64,000 nucleotides of DNA, from assembly GCF_905404315.1 (NCBI RefSeq), contig NC_066269.1:2418001-2482000 (forward strand), given 5' to 3'. Positions 35,473 through 46,598 of this stretch are shown in pieces. The translations under genes were made by a program, and so were the position numbers. Position 1 is the stretch's first letter. Each line of letters begins with the position of its first letter. The notes below the pieces were generated by a model. It made no database searches and was not told the origin of the DNA. It saw nothing but the letters and a program-made list of their open reading frames with translations. Source of the DNA: Leptidea sinapis. Taxonomy: Eukaryota; Arthropoda; Insecta; Lepidoptera; Pieridae.

Positions 35473-36054
35473 TTAGATAAATATTAACTTCGAACATATA
35501 TTTTGAGACAAAGTAACTTCAAGCTTAAATAAACATTCCCTCCAATATTTGTCCTATTAAACTAGTTAAAGTATATTTTAAATATCATTTTAACACAAGC
35601 TAATCTAGAAATTGTCTATCAAATCGTGTTTAACCATATGCAAGCCAATTCGTAATACATAAATCTTCACATAAAGCATTTTTATTGACAATCGACAAAT
35701 TTTTTTTCACATCAACCTGCATCAAGATACATTATCAAAGATCTATTTTGGAAATAACCTATCAAAAGTTATTTTCAAAAATTCCACGTGTAAAATCTAT
35801 TTTGGGAACGCCTTAACAAAATCAGTTCCAAAAAAAATCTCTTTTGGCAACGTGTATTGTAACAAATTGAGCTATTTTTATTATTTTACATAATATTGTT
35901 ACAGTGTCAAGAATATTTTGATCTGTCGTCACGTAAATAACAGTATCCTCTGTACCCACGTGCACAAACAATGATCAGTGCCAAAAGTATCGTCATCGTA
36001 CTAATATATATCTTAATATAGTGACCAAATATTTACTTTACTTTTGATCCCAGT
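35473..36054. other. No gene seen
   Basis: AT-rich, with internal near-repeats around 35,740-35,850 ('ctattttggaaataacctat', 'ctattttgggaacgcctta', 'ctcttttggcaacg'). They look like a short degenerate tandem array with a period of about 60-65 nt. Confidence 0.45.
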
Positions 36055-36232
36055 TTAGTTAATTGGTATTGGTATTGGTAAAGGGCTCCTGTTTCCGCAA
36101 TTAGACCGCTTAATTGGGTCCATTTTGCGTGCAGTGTTGGCCAGTCATTCCAACCAGCCCAGCTCCTTCCAGAAGTTCAGAACACTCCTGGGGTGTTCGC
36201 AGACTTCCCCAGTTTAGTTAAATGAGGACACA
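36055..36232 (-). mobile_element. Retroelement 3' end with (TTGGTA)n tail
   Basis: A GC-richer block ending on the left with 'ttggtattggtattggtaa', a microsatellite tail typical of non-LTR 3' ends. It reads on the minus strand through 'ttctggaaggagctgggctg'. I recognise it only as repeat-like. Confidence 0.45.
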
Positions 36233-36234
36233 TT

Positions 36235-36372
36235 TTTTTTTATGGAATAGGAGGACAAAGGAGCGTACGGGTCACCTGGTGTTAAGTGATCACCGCCGCT
36301 CACATTCTCTTGCAACACCAGAGGAATCACAAGAGCGTTGCCGGCCTTTAAAGAAGGTGTACGCGCTTTTTA
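36235..36372 (-). mobile_element. Non-LTR retrotransposon 3' tail fragment
   Basis: Complement of the tail seen at 1,500-1,600: 'ggaggacaaaggagcgtacg', 'gtgatcaccgccgctcacat', 'agagcgttgccggcctttaa' and 'gtgtacgcgctttt'. Confidence 0.7.
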
Positions 36373-36456
36373 TTACATTTATCAGAGTTTTAGAATAATT
36401 GTTTTAATCATTATATAAGTTTGTTTAATTGGTGATTGTTTATTACAATTTTATAT

Positions 36457-36776
36457 ATCTAATATATAAAATTCTCATGTCGCGGTGTTTGTAGTTAAAC
36501 TCCTTCGAAACGGCTTGACCGATTCTCATGAAATTTTGAGTGCATATTGGGTAGGTCTGAGAATCGGACAACATCTATTTTTCATCCCCCAAAATGTTAA
36601 GGGTGGTCCACACGATTTTTTTTTTAATTTTTTTGACTTTTTTTTTTAATTTTGTTTGATTATGAGTCAGCATTAAAAATACATACAACTTCAAATTTTC
36701 ATCCATCTACGATCAACAGTTACTTTTGTATCGCGATTTAAATATCGGCAATACAACGTTTGCTGGGTCAGCTAGT
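36457..36776 (+). mobile_element. Helitron-like non-autonomous element (complete)
   Basis: A|TCTAATATATAAAATTCTC start, 'cggcttgaccgattctcatg' interior and 'gctgggtcagCTAG|T' end. It is the reference copy for relatives at 25,195, 35,153, 38,572, 47,308 and 47,709. It has no coding capacity and would need a helper Helitron. Confidence 0.7.
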
Positions 36777-36861
36777 TATGTATAAAACATTAAGTTATTT
36801 TACGTTTTAAGTGCGATGGGCAAGGTTTGTGTGACAATAACATAACAGTATTGGACAACAC

Positions 36862-37129
36862 CAGTGGCGTAGCGTGCCTTGGCTGGGCCCCGTATAAAAA
36901 TTTGTTTGGTATATAATGGTAAAGATTTCTCACAAAAAATGTCTGGATAAAATTAAAAGAAATATTTATTCATCATAATTATCTATCATTTAAAATTAAA
37001 TATACAGTCTCCTTGCCTTTTTTTTCGCCAAACATGAAAAGATTTTATTAATTTTTGCTTACGCACGTCGGAAGGCCCGTGGCTCCGTTTAATTGAGACG
37101 GCAGATACGGCAGTAGCTACACCCTGGTG
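36862..37129. mobile_element. hAT-type MITE with direct-repeat flanks
   Basis: The left end 'cagtggcgtagc' is the classic hAT terminus. The right end 'gtagctacaccctg' is its imperfect mirror. The flanks 'ggacaacac' occur on both sides (36,853-36,861 and 37,129-37,137), consistent with the 8-bp target duplication of hAT elements. The interior has no reading frame. Confidence 0.75.
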
Positions 37130-37137
37130 GACAACAC

Positions 37138-37904
37138 TATCTTGGTATACCTAAGAAGCTACATCAGGTGGGCTTTGATATGGACAGAAAATCTGAAAAC
37201 AATTCCTCAGTCCATCTTTTAAATCATACAATAACTTAGGCTTCGTAATAATATAATATAATACAATATTAGGTGGCCTGCGCAGAACCAGACTATAACC
37301 ATGCATCATTATCTTCTATATATAATCTTTTATACTATAATAAGCCTTCATTATAAAAGAAGCTGTAATATATTTGTTAATTTTGTTAAAGTAAGTAAAG
37401 CTTTTTCCAAATTTATGTAAAAGTGATATCCTATTGCAACTAGTTCGAATTGGGATTCAGATTTTAGTTATGAATAAAGGAGTGTTATATAAGTTATTAT
37501 TTGGGTTCAAATTGAAGGATATCATTTTATCGAATCAACCATTCTATATATTTTATTCTATACTACCTGACCTAGCAAACGTTGTTTTGCCATATAAATT
37601 ATATATGTAAACCTTCCTTGAGCTTCAACGAATCTATTACAAAAGATTTCATTGAGATCGGTCGAATAGTTTAGGAGATATTAGGGAACATACAAACATA
37701 CATTCTCTTTTATATCTAGATTAGATTTTCTTATCTTCGATTTGTTTATATTAATGTAGTAATCATTTATTTAGCTAGAAATATCTGTGAAAACTTGTAA
37801 ATAGCCTTCTATGTAAATATTTTCCTAATTTTTATTGAATTTAGCTGTAAGTTTTTCAATTACAATAATATAAATAAATAAATATATTAATGTAGTAAGC
37901 CTAC
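37138..37904. other. No gene; Helitron scrap at 37,563-37,725
   Basis: Mostly AT-rich. The part at 37,563-37,725 ('ctacctgacctagcaaacgt', 'gagatcggtcgaatagttta') is a diverged minus-strand Helitron-like fragment. Confidence 0.45.
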
Positions 37905-38095
37905 CTTGACGTCAATGAGGCGCATTGTGAAGGCGGCTGCGTCGGGTGCAATGAGGCGCAGCTGACAGGGTGCGCGGGAGGCCGGGGTGGGGGGGCCGGG
38001 GCGCACCAACGTGAGAGCCAGGGCGGCGCCCGCGCTCGAGTTGGTGCCCAACTCCACCTCCTTTGTACGCCCGCATAGCAGGCTTGAGCTTAGCA
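37905..38095 (-). CDS. Internal coding exon of an unidentified, CUB-like protein
   Basis: A 191-nt exon, strikingly GC-rich in AT-rich surroundings. The minus strand has a good acceptor ('cttccttattgttccag') before 38,095 and a donor 'aag|gtaggc' after 37,905. It begins with the last two bases of a codon and ends in phase 0, open throughout: LSSSLLCGRTKEVELGTNSS, an Ala/Pro-rich loop, then CQLRLIAPDAAAFTMRLIDV and K. The spacing Cys-Gly..., Cys-x-Leu-x-Leu-x-Ala-Pro..., Phe-x-Met-x-Leu-x-Asp-Val resembles the first half of a CUB domain (extracellular, usually disulphide-bonded). That assignment is inference. The phase fits the signal-peptide exon at 49,078-49,132, which would supply the missing first base to make Val. 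Remaining exons would lie further left and were not recognised. Confidence 0.7.
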
Positions 38096-38162
38096 CTGGA
38101 ACAATAAGGAAGATTAAATCGACGCTCTTTCATAAAAATTAACTAACCCCAAACGACGACGT

Positions 38163-38210
38163 CATAGAACAAATTTAAAATTGACAGTTGAATTTTAATT
38201 TTGTTCTATG
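38163..38210. repeat. 20-bp inverted repeat (hairpin) upstream of the CUB-like exon
   Basis: Arms 'catagaacaaatttaaaatt' and 'aattttaattttgttctatg' pair with one mismatch around an 8-nt loop. In transcript sense it lies about 70-115 nt before the acceptor of the exon at 38,095. It may be a small MITE relic. Confidence 0.7.
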
Positions 38211-38571
38211 AAGTTTTCGTTCAAGGGCAGCAAGCGCGGCACTTTTTTTTAAAGTCCCTAAATCGGATCTGTCGAGATAACTGCAGCCGACAACACTACA
38301 CCATGGCTGAAAACATTCTGAAAAAAGGATCTAAGATTTAGCATCACGCATTACTATACAGATATTTTTTAAACCGTTATAAATTTTGTTAATTTTAACG
38401 TAACCCTTGAGAAAAATTATTTTGTGTCATTTATAATCATAATCATAATAGTTTCCTGAAAAGATAAACATATTCAAAGCATCAATAAGCGATGATTTAT
38501 TTCAAACTACCCTCACATACGTGGCATCCTTCCAAATGATTAACCTAGACAAATATGGTACCAGAATAATC

Positions 38572-38935
38572 TAATATATAAAATTCTCGTTTCCCGGTGT
38601 TTATTACCAAACTCTTCCGACCCACCCATAAATATATACAATTTTTATACAACTTAAAATTTTCACCCATCTACGATCAACACCTATTTTTGTATCGCGA
38701 TATTATTCTATTCTATCCACAGATACGCAATAGTTGCATGATTGCAATCGAATATATAATGATTATTGAAGAAAGATAAATTTTCAGTACGATATATTTG
38801 GAAGGTCTGAGAATCGGTCGTCATCTATTTTTATTTGCCCCAAAAATTTTAATTATTGATTTTTTTATATTACTTTATCGTTTATATATTATATTATTAT
38901 ATTATCTAACGTTCTCTGGGTCAGCTATTGTAAAT
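38572..38935 (+). mobile_element. Helitron-like element, diverged
   Basis: A|TCTAATATATAAAATTCTC start and an end near 'gttctctgggtcagctattg', where CTAG has mutated to CTAT. The interior is rearranged relative to 36,457, with a partial duplication of the 'tctgagaatcggtc' part. Confidence 0.55.
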
Positions 38936-39479
38936 ATAAAAACGTTTTACCAAATTGACATTACATTAAATTACGAAACTAATGACGAAAGCATTTAAAT
39001 GTGTACATAAATAAAAGTATTTTTACAAAACGGCCATCTAATGTAATTAGTGAATAGGTAGGTGCTATTTCGTTGCATTCTGGTTTTTAGGACAAATGAG
39101 TTATGTAATAATGACAACTGTAATTAAAAACGTTAAATTGATTTTTACGTCTTAGCCCGGATGTAATATAACTTGTTTTAACACAACATAATAGCTTTAT
39201 TTGATTATTTGCCGATTCAGTTATACACACATGTGAAATATAAAAAAAATAGCTTCGTCTGTCTGTAAAATTTTTCGTAGACATAATCTGAGGCATAGAC
39301 TTAGAATATATAAGCTTGTAGACAGCCCGATAATGCGTGGGCAATTTTGATTCTTCAATATATTATGTGTGTTTATTTCAAAATCAAATTCAGAGCGCCA
39401 TTTGTTTCCGAAGCGGTAGAGTAGTATCTAGTATATTAGAAATGACATCAAAAAGAATTCTAAAGGAATCAATTTTGAG
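38936..39479. other. No gene seen
   Basis: AT-rich. An 85-codon minus-strand frame (39,087-39,344) has no recognised domain. Confidence 0.45.
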
Positions 39480-39975
39480 AAAATAAATGCATTTTATGCC
39501 TTTTAAATATTTTTATTCAAAATAGGATGTGACATCATTTATTGAAAGTCAAAAACTACCACCCATTGCATAAAGAATGCCTTAGACCTGAAAGAACGCG
39601 CGCAACAAACACAGCGGGGTTTTTTTTTTCATCAAAAAAATATGTTTACAAAGTAATATTGTACAATTAAACTTATTATTTAATAGCCTGAGGGTGCTCG
39701 CTCCATTCCCAATCCTTGGTATCATTAAGAAAGTCATTTATGTTATAGAAACCTTTACCACCGAAACGTTTTTTTTTTACAATTCTTTTGAATAACGTAA
39801 TACTTTTGTTTTGAAAATTATCTAGGTTCTTGTTCTAAAAGCATATACATCGCCCAACAAAAGACTTACAAACTCCACTTAACCGAGTAGTAGGCATTAT
39901 AAGTTTATGTCTGTTCCTGGTGTCAACATTATGGTTATGACAATTTCTAGAAAATTCTCCGAGTCACCTTACATA
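39480..39975 (-). repeat. Dispersed repeat, family L (long copy)
   Basis: Minus-strand, the longest copy here. It begins 'aaataggatgtgacatcatt', then 'gcgcaacaaacacagcgggg', 'tgagggtgctcgctccattc', 'gtaaaaaaaaacgtttcggt' in complement, 'caacaaaagacttacaaact' and 'gagtagtaggcattataag'. Confidence 0.6.
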
Positions 39976-40639
39976 ACAGTGTTGCACCAAAACAAGCCGA
40001 TTAACGTGTAAATACATAGCCCCACGCACACACTTACACTACTACAGGCCGATAGGCGGCCATTCTGAGAATTATCATCGTTTGTGACAGATCAGTTTGC
40101 GTCTCAATAAAATATTTTAAAAAATGCCGTCGTGTGTTGTGTAAAAGTGTAATACGATAGTATATAAGTATTTGTGGCCATATATGATTATTTCAGGGAG
40201 TAAGATTGTGTAACTAGTATACCCCGTAACCGCATACGCACTAGCATAACGGTGCTTCACTTGCTAATATCACGGCGCGGAGTCCTTCTTTTTTTACTCG
40301 TCCGTACTGAAAAAATACAATGTAGTTCCTATGAAGCTTTAAGAGTATTAACCTATTAGTATATTGTGGCTAACCGCACCATATTTTGTAAGTAATAAAA
40401 CCCATTGCACTGCAGTAAATGACCATTAAGAATAATTAATTTACATTAGAGAAAGTCGTCTAATGACTAACCTTGCATATTTGTTCAATGAACTATGACG
40501 TAACAAGTAAGTATCTTTTCGTGTGGAGGATGATGATCTGTGTGCCGATTATTGTTTTTGTTTTATTGGAAGATGATGTGGAGATCTTGGCTTTAATTTG
40601 AATTGTTATTTGGTATTTATAACTTTTCCGTTGAATTTG
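39976..40639. other. No supported gene; possible THAP-like start at 40,114
   Basis: At 40,114 the plus strand reads Met-Pro-Ser-Cys-Val-Val, stop, Lys-Cys, which resembles the first residues of THAP zinc-finger proteins (MPSC...C) but is interrupted. No continuing domain was found. Treat as a scrap. Confidence 0.25.
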
Positions 40640-40768
40640 ACCAGATCGTCGGTCGCACTGGGTCTTCCGGTTAGATGAGGGCAGCGCAGACCGATCGTGG
40701 TGGAAATCTTTGAGGGTGGCCTTTGTCCAGCAGTGGACGTCTTCCGGCTGATGATGATGATTTATAAC
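40640..40768 (+). mobile_element. RTE-like retrotransposon 3' terminus
   Basis: Plus strand carries a short, damaged C-terminal end ('gatgagggcagcgcagaccg', 'atctttgagggtggcctttg', 'cagcagtggacg') and the (tgatga)n terminus, as at 22,190-22,257. Confidence 0.75.
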
Positions 40769-40961
40769 TTTTAATTGAATAAGACCATATTTTTATCGAC
40801 CGATCAAAAGTTACATATACACTATGTTAAAAAATAAAACACTACTAAAAATATTGTATAAAATCAAAAAGAACCTTCATATTAAATGGTTTCAAAAATC
40901 TTCAGAAACCCTGACTTTATTTAATCTACCAGTAAACTAAGGTCATCGCCCTGAACTCGGT

Positions 40962-41242
40962 CCAATGGCGTAGTGCTAGCGTCAGCTGAGGCGGCTCAAA
41001 CGTAAAAGGCGGGGCATTGTGAAAATTAGAATAATTGTTTTACAAAATTACAAATTACCCTCACTCAGTTCTATATATATAAGTTGCACGAAATATTCGT
41101 CAGTCATATTCTTTTATAGCATAAAATAAACTCAATATTTTTAATTAGGAGGGTTACTTTGTTATATTATATACATAAAAACGTCGGTGGCACAATAAGT
41201 TGAACCGGTGCCCTCACCAGGGTGCCCCCTCCACGTCATTGG
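40962..41242. mobile_element. Possible hAT-type MITE
   Basis: The left end 'ccaatggcgtagtg' and the complement of the right end 'ccaatgacgtggag' match over 14 bp with three mismatches. The style is that of hAT ends (C-A-x-T-G-x-C-G-T). No flanking duplication is visible. About 281 bp, non-coding. Confidence 0.5.
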
Positions 41243-41619
41243 TAAGAATATTCGGTTGTCGAATTCGTATGTACGTTACTAATAATACTACGTTATTAAT
41301 TACATTGGAATTATACAATATGTCAGCTCCTAAGTGATGACTTCCAATGCTTCTTAGCCACGTGTTGCCGGTACATCATGTCGTATTATTCAATCATTAT
41401 ATTATGTATGTTAATCACGACATAAGTCTACTTGAGATAACAACTATTGTTTGATTCTATCAAACACAACATGTAGATCTGCAGATACGCTACTTTGTCT
41501 GCCCTTATTTAAATATTTATCGGAGCATTCATTTTTGTATTTTTCTTTTCATTTGAATGTTAAATCTTATATATTAATCTTTATTTTATATTTAGCAAGC
41601 CAGTTTAGTCATTATTGAC
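41243..41619. other. No gene seen
   Basis: AT-rich, unclassified. Confidence 0.4.
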
Positions 41620-41740
41620 TACATTCGGTAACCCTCACTTCTGGGATTAATTACACAATAATATGTACAACAAATTACTAGCACGGAACGCGAGAGGTCG
41701 CGGGTTCGAGTCCCGCAACGTTCATAAATTTTATTTCATT
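41620..41740 (+). repeat. tRNA-derived SINE A, rearranged
   Basis: A reversed SINE tail ('aaccctcacttctgggatta') is joined to a plus-strand partial head ('cacggaacgcgagaggtcgc', 'gggttcgagtcccg') and 'ttcataaattttat'. This is another inverted joining of the same SINE. Confidence 0.65.
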
Positions 41741-42604
41741 CGGTCCCATACATTTCCTTAGCGCTCATAATTATACCTACTAGATAAACTTGGCTCACTC
41801 ACCAGTTAACCTTATACGCTTCGTAAGCACGCAAGTGACATTAAAACCATATTTCTATTTGCTACGGTGGCTGGTTATGTGATTGTGTGCCAACAAACGG
41901 TTAGCCCCTAACTGTCTTTTGCTGAGAATGGTCACGCGGGAACACATCGTGCTAGAAGCACACTAAACATTAACTTTACTGGCTCTATAAGGCAATTACT
42001 AATTAAGCATTCGTTTTCAGAATTCTGTGAATATTGAAGCGAAAACTTTTTTAGCGGTGTTGGGCACTTATTGGTAGGCTAAAATCTTATGTGTTCGCGT
42101 CACTGACATGCTCGTCACTGGAGCACGTGATAAATATATAGACACTTGTTGGATGGGTGAAATCTCGTGAGTTCGCGTCACCGAAATGCTTATAGCAGTG
42201 CATCTGTAGCTATACAGCTGACGAATTGTGCAACATTAACGCTGCGTTATAAGTGAAATTGAATGGATTTAGAAAAAATTTCAACGTGTATATATACAGT
42301 GAATTGTTGGGATAGTATTTTTCTTTGATTATTAATTATATTATTGAAAATAAGTTTTAGAAATAATTTAATAGTTCTTTAACAAAATAAAATTTCTTAA
42401 AGTAAAAAAAAAATACTTAAAGTTCTAAGTTTTCACTTATAACGGCAGTCTCTAAAACTGTACAATTTTTTTTTAGAACTAGATTCCAATAGAGCATCAA
42501 ATTCCGACTAATTGAGCTTGATCTAGTAGGAAAATTGTTTGCTTCAGACACTTTTTATAAAATCCGTAATTTATTATTTCATACTTATTTATTAAGCGTT
42601 GTAT
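41741..42604. other. No gene; near-duplicate at 42,055-42,190
   Basis: Two related segments, 'gggcacttattggtaggcta' with 'gtgttcgcgtcactgacatg' and 'gacacttgttggatgggtga' with 'gagttcgcgtcaccgaaatg', form a diverged duplication. A related piece lies at about 5,500-5,570. The rest is AT-rich. Confidence 0.45.
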
Positions 42605-42880
42605 ATGCAAATTATAATAATAATAATATTGACACACTCTTACACAAATTATCTTGTCCCAAACTAGGCATAGCCTGTACTATGGGTACAAGACAACGAT
42701 ATATTTAATACAATATACTTACTTAAACATACATAAATACATATAAACATCCATGACTCGGAAACAAACATCCATATTCATCATATAAATGATTGCACCT
42801 ACCGGGATTCGAAACCGGGACCTCTAGCTTAGTAGTCAGGGTCACTAACCATTCGGCTATATCGGTCGTCAAATCGTATA
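42605..42880 (-). repeat. tRNA-derived SINE B (near full length)
   Basis: Minus-strand copy with (aat)n on the left, 'ttacacaaattatcttgtcc', 'catagcctgtactatgggta', and the head at right with box B 'ccgggattcgaaaccggg'. The box A region is 'agtcagggtcactaaccatt'. Confidence 0.8.
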
Positions 42881-42984
42881 TGTGGTAAAGAATCACTATA
42901 ACATAAATTATTTTCTGATAACACAACTGGGAATGGAGCGAACGCCCTCAGGTTAAATTGTTGACGAGTACGTCACTTTGGACA

Positions 42985-43415
42985 AATAATTCAGTTGGTC
43001 TGGTCCAAGTTCGGGAAAGAGGTCACTCGTCGAATCCAATGCGAATGGGCAGCGTTCGGGGAGCTCCGTAAAATCTTCTCGTGCCAAATACCGCAGAGTT
43101 TGAAGACGAAGATTTTTAATCAGTTATGGGCCTTATCAGGAAGCTCAAGGTCACTCAGAAGGGAAAGGAGAGGGCTATGCTCGAAGTTTCCCTACTTTCC
43201 TGGTTGCGAAACTAAAGTGGCAATAGGCATAGCTCGACTGACAGATGACCGTTGAGGCAATAAAATCTTTGAATGGCGACCACGTACCGGAAGACGGACA
43301 AATGGTCTGGTCAAGATTGCCAAAATAGATTGGATGAGGGCAGCGCATAACCGATCGTCATGGCGATCTTTGGGGGAGGCCTTTGTCCAGCAGTTGACGT
43401 CTTCCGGCTGAAATG
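42985..43415 (+). mobile_element. RTE-like retrotransposon C-terminal remnant
   Basis: The longest RTE-like tail here. The plus strand reads EVTRRIQCEWAAFGELRKIF, then IPQSLKTKIFNQ, then, across frameshifts, pieces equivalent to the 21,905 element, ending 'cagcagttgacgtcttccgg' without the full (tgatga)n. Catalytic residues are absent and an internal deletion removes the region after FNQ. Confidence 0.75.
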
Positions 43416-44074
43416 ATGCAGTTTAACCCCAGTTGTCGCGTCAATACTATAAAACATGGGGGAAACATAATAATAATTATGAGTTACACATTTAATTTGA
43501 CAATTTATGCATATTGAAATTTATATAATTCTCGTTCACTGGTTATGGTTTAGTAGACACGAGGGTAGCTGAAGTATGATACAAATGGTCTACTTGACCA
43601 ACTAGCGCCAGAGTGTCAAATTTGAATGACGGTGTGCACGCCGCATCGTAAATTCACCCTGTTTCTATGTTTCTTTACTAATGTTTCCCTAACGCGCCAG
43701 AGAGGTATAGCTTCATAAAAATTCCTTATTGTTAGAACTCAAGTAAATATCGTCTCATACAGCCAACACAAAAATATTTTGTAAACACGGCTAACCAATG
43801 TGTTACAATAATATACACATTTTGCAAATATACAATATGTTAATTTAATATGTCAAGAGACGATAGGAAATCGGAATGTATTATGACATATATAGCATGA
43901 TGTCATATTGATAAATCAAATTTAGTCCGGAATTGGCAAAGCATGTTGGTTACATCCAACATATTGTATATATTAGAAAGGAACTCTAGTAAACACGGGC
44001 TTAGGCTGAGAATCTATAGAGCGAACTTAGACTATGCTCAGACTTTACCTAAGTAAAACCTTTGTGGTTTACTT
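43416..44074. other. No gene seen
   Basis: AT-rich to mixed. 43,540-43,680 is moderately GC-rich without an open exon. Confidence 0.4.
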
Positions 44075-44305
44075 AGGCGCCAATTTCTGCCGTGAAGCAG
44101 TAATGTGTAAACATTACTGTGGTCTGAAAGGCGCTGACCAATGACTTAACATCGAATGTTTCAAAGTGACGAGCGCAATTGTAGTGCCGCTCAGAATTTT
44201 TGTGTATTTCAAGAATCCTGAGCGGCACTGCATTGTAATGGGTAGGGCGTATCAATTACCATCAGCTAAACGTCCTCCTAGTATCGTCCCTGATTTTTAT
44301 AAAAA
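44075..44305 (+). repeat. Dispersed repeat, family C
   Basis: 'gcgccaatttctgccgtgaa', 'gtctgaaaggcgctg', and the hairpin arms 'gtgccgctcagaatt' and 'aatcctgagcggcac'. It ends 'cgtcctcctagtatcgtccc'. Confidence 0.7.
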
Positions 44306-44859
44306 AACTGTTTAACAGAATATAAAACGCTTGAATCTTATCCCATTTCGACACAAAACTACATACTACATATTACCATACCATTTTGTTTTTTAGGTTT
44401 AAACCAGACTAACGAATTCCAATTAATTTTAATGTTTGCAGATATAATAGTAAAACAAAATAATTAACACATATATATACATATACCCCAGTATGTCAAC
44501 CTACACAGCTCCGCTATTAGCTGGAAGGCCTTGAGTGAGCAAAAACAACAATGGTGCTCATTAATACATGAATTGGCAGAAAAACTTGGTCTGCATTTTA
44601 ATTGGAGTCACTTTGTTGTCGTATCGAATACCATAGTTATAGCTCAACACAGCAATGTCTGCTGTCGTACTCAAGACAATGTATCGATAACTTAACACCC
44701 AAGAGTAGGGATGTATGACATAAAATATGAATATTTTCATGGTTCATCAGTAACTCCAGTTCCAGTTATTTACCTAACAATCCTTGCATATTTTGGTGCA
44801 TCAGGTTTATGACTTTACAATTATTATGTTTATTAGTACTTGTACATTGTCTATCGATA
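44306..44859. other. No gene seen
   Basis: Mixed composition without a recognisable exon or element end. Confidence 0.4.
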
Positions 44860-45090
44860 TATATATATAATGAAAATGGCATTTGTTTGAAGCTCTTTCA
44901 CGCCTAAACCACTGATCGTATCGACATGAAACCTGGTAGTTTCATGATTTTGACCACCATTCGATGCGAAATTTATCCAAAGTGGTTTATGGCTACTTAT
45001 TTTTTTATTGTATTTGCAATAAGACGAATAAAATAAATTTATTTGCTTTTAAAATTCGCCCAGCAAAGCGGGCGATAACGGCTAGGGTAT
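44860..45090 (+). mobile_element. Helitron-like or related repeat
   Basis: TA run, then 'aatgaaaatggcatttgttt', 'cctaaaccactgatcgtatc' and 'cattcgatgcgaaatttatc', ending near 'gggcgataacggctagggta'. A shorter relative is at 26,068-26,180. The class is inferred only from the TA-rich start. Confidence 0.4.
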
Positions 45091-45439
45091 ATATATTCCC
45101 CTATTGTCTTATTGACTAATTTAAATAATTTGGAACATATTTCAAATCAGTAATTAAACTATATCACTGCTCAATAGAAGCAGAGTTAATCAAATTATTA
45201 CTTTGCTCAATAGGAGCCGAGTCCAACAAGCTTAAAGCAAGTGTATGGATTAATAACACTGATAGCGTCTAGCCCTGTCAGACAATGGCGTTGTTTGATC
45301 GATCGTGTATGGTGAATACTACCTTAGTACCTTTCCTGAAATTTTTATGTCGTTTCAATTTTGGAACGTTACCTGCTATATCTGTCTATCTGAATCATAG
45401 ACAAAGAATGCAATACGTCTACTCGGAAAGTGCATTTTT

Positions 45440-45655
45440 AACCGACTTCAAAAATGGAGGAGGATCTCAAATCGACTGTATTTTTTTTATGTTTGTTACC
45501 TCAGTCAGAACTTCCGACTGGGTGAACCGATTTTGATGATTCTTTTTTTAAAGCTGATGCTTCCCGTGTAGTCCCATTGCAATTATTTTTATACTTTTAA
45601 GGACATATTTTGTCTATATATTGTTTTGGAATAGTTTTTTTGAAGTCGGGTTGTT
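45440..45655 (+). repeat. Dispersed 'accgacttcaaaaa' repeat
   Basis: Opens 'accgacttcaaaaatggagg' and contains 'tttatgtttgttacctcagt' and 'gggtgaaccgattttgatga'. It ends near 'ttgaagtcgggtt', giving short inverted ends. A minus-strand relative lies at 58,100-58,355. Confidence 0.6.
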
Positions 45656-46117
45656 TTGTTGTTAAAATTTTTAGTATTGGTACCAGGCGAACATAAGTGA
45701 AGAGATAGAGATATTATAATATATTTTAACAGTGATGTCGTTTCTCTTACCATGTCTTGGTAAACATCTTTGGAATGAGACTGTCAATAAGAGAAAGTCC
45801 CTTCCCGTTCCCCCTTCACCCGCTCGCGCTTGTCTTGTTGCGTCAGTACGGTTTGCAGTTTCATTACAGTTACGAGTCATATTTTCATGCTAACGCTTCT
45901 TGTTTTTGAAATTTTTATTGTAACGCTTTCACTTTTGTTGTTAATAGTTCTGAATAGTTCTGTAGTTTCTGTTGTTCTGTTTCGCTATAATAGTTCTATC
46001 TTACTCTTCTTTCATTCATATTTTATACTTAGAATAATAATTAGCATCACAATATATTTACATCAATCAATAACACAGATAAAATACGTAAGTATCTAAT
46101 TGTTTATTTATTATCTA
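45656..46117. other. No gene seen
   Basis: An 89-codon plus-strand frame (45,830-46,099) is hydrophobic only because it is T-rich. No gene is called. Confidence 0.45.
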
Positions 46118-46495
46118 ACTAGCTGACCTGACAGATGTTGTTCTGTATATAATAAATAAAATAATGTTTTTATATGAATTTGTCAATAATATATCATAAC
46201 ATCAAAAATTACTTCGTAAAATATGCACCCTGCTGTCGTAATGAAATTGTTTCACAGCAGAACTGTCAATCCGTGCGTCAATAAATTCTCTCATAGAAAT
46301 TATGTATGGACACATCAAAGGAAAAACAAATTTGTTGTTTTTATTTAATTTAGCAGCATTTTCCTATTTATTCACCTTTTAAACCTTCTCTGGTCTTCCA
46401 CAAATAATTCAAGACCTAAATTTGCCAAATAGGTCCAGCCGTTCTCGAGTTTTAGCGAGACTAACGAACAGCAATTCATTTTTATATATATAGAT
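46118..46495 (-). mobile_element. Helitron-like non-autonomous element
   Basis: Minus strand reads A|TCTATATATATAAAAATG...ggtcagCTAG|T. It is closely related to 11,858-12,226 in the opposite orientation. Confidence 0.65.
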
Positions 46496-46598
46496 AATAA
46501 TATCCTAGTGATGCTTGTTTTGCGCACCATTACAAAGCGACGATGTGACGTCGATGACCATGAGGTCTAAAGATAATGTAATCCAGTATTGCTGCAAC

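Noticed and set aside
35740..35850. Possible short tandem array ('ctattttgg' words)
   Set aside because: Only three degenerate units; too weak to call as a satellite or CRISPR-like array.
40114..40160. THAP-like protein start (Met-Pro-Ser-Cys)
   Set aside because: A stop follows after six codons and no further zinc-coordinating residues appear in order.
45830..46099. Hydrophobic 89-codon frame that could look like a membrane protein
   Set aside because: Hydrophobicity comes from T-rich sequence; no conserved motif or exon signals.
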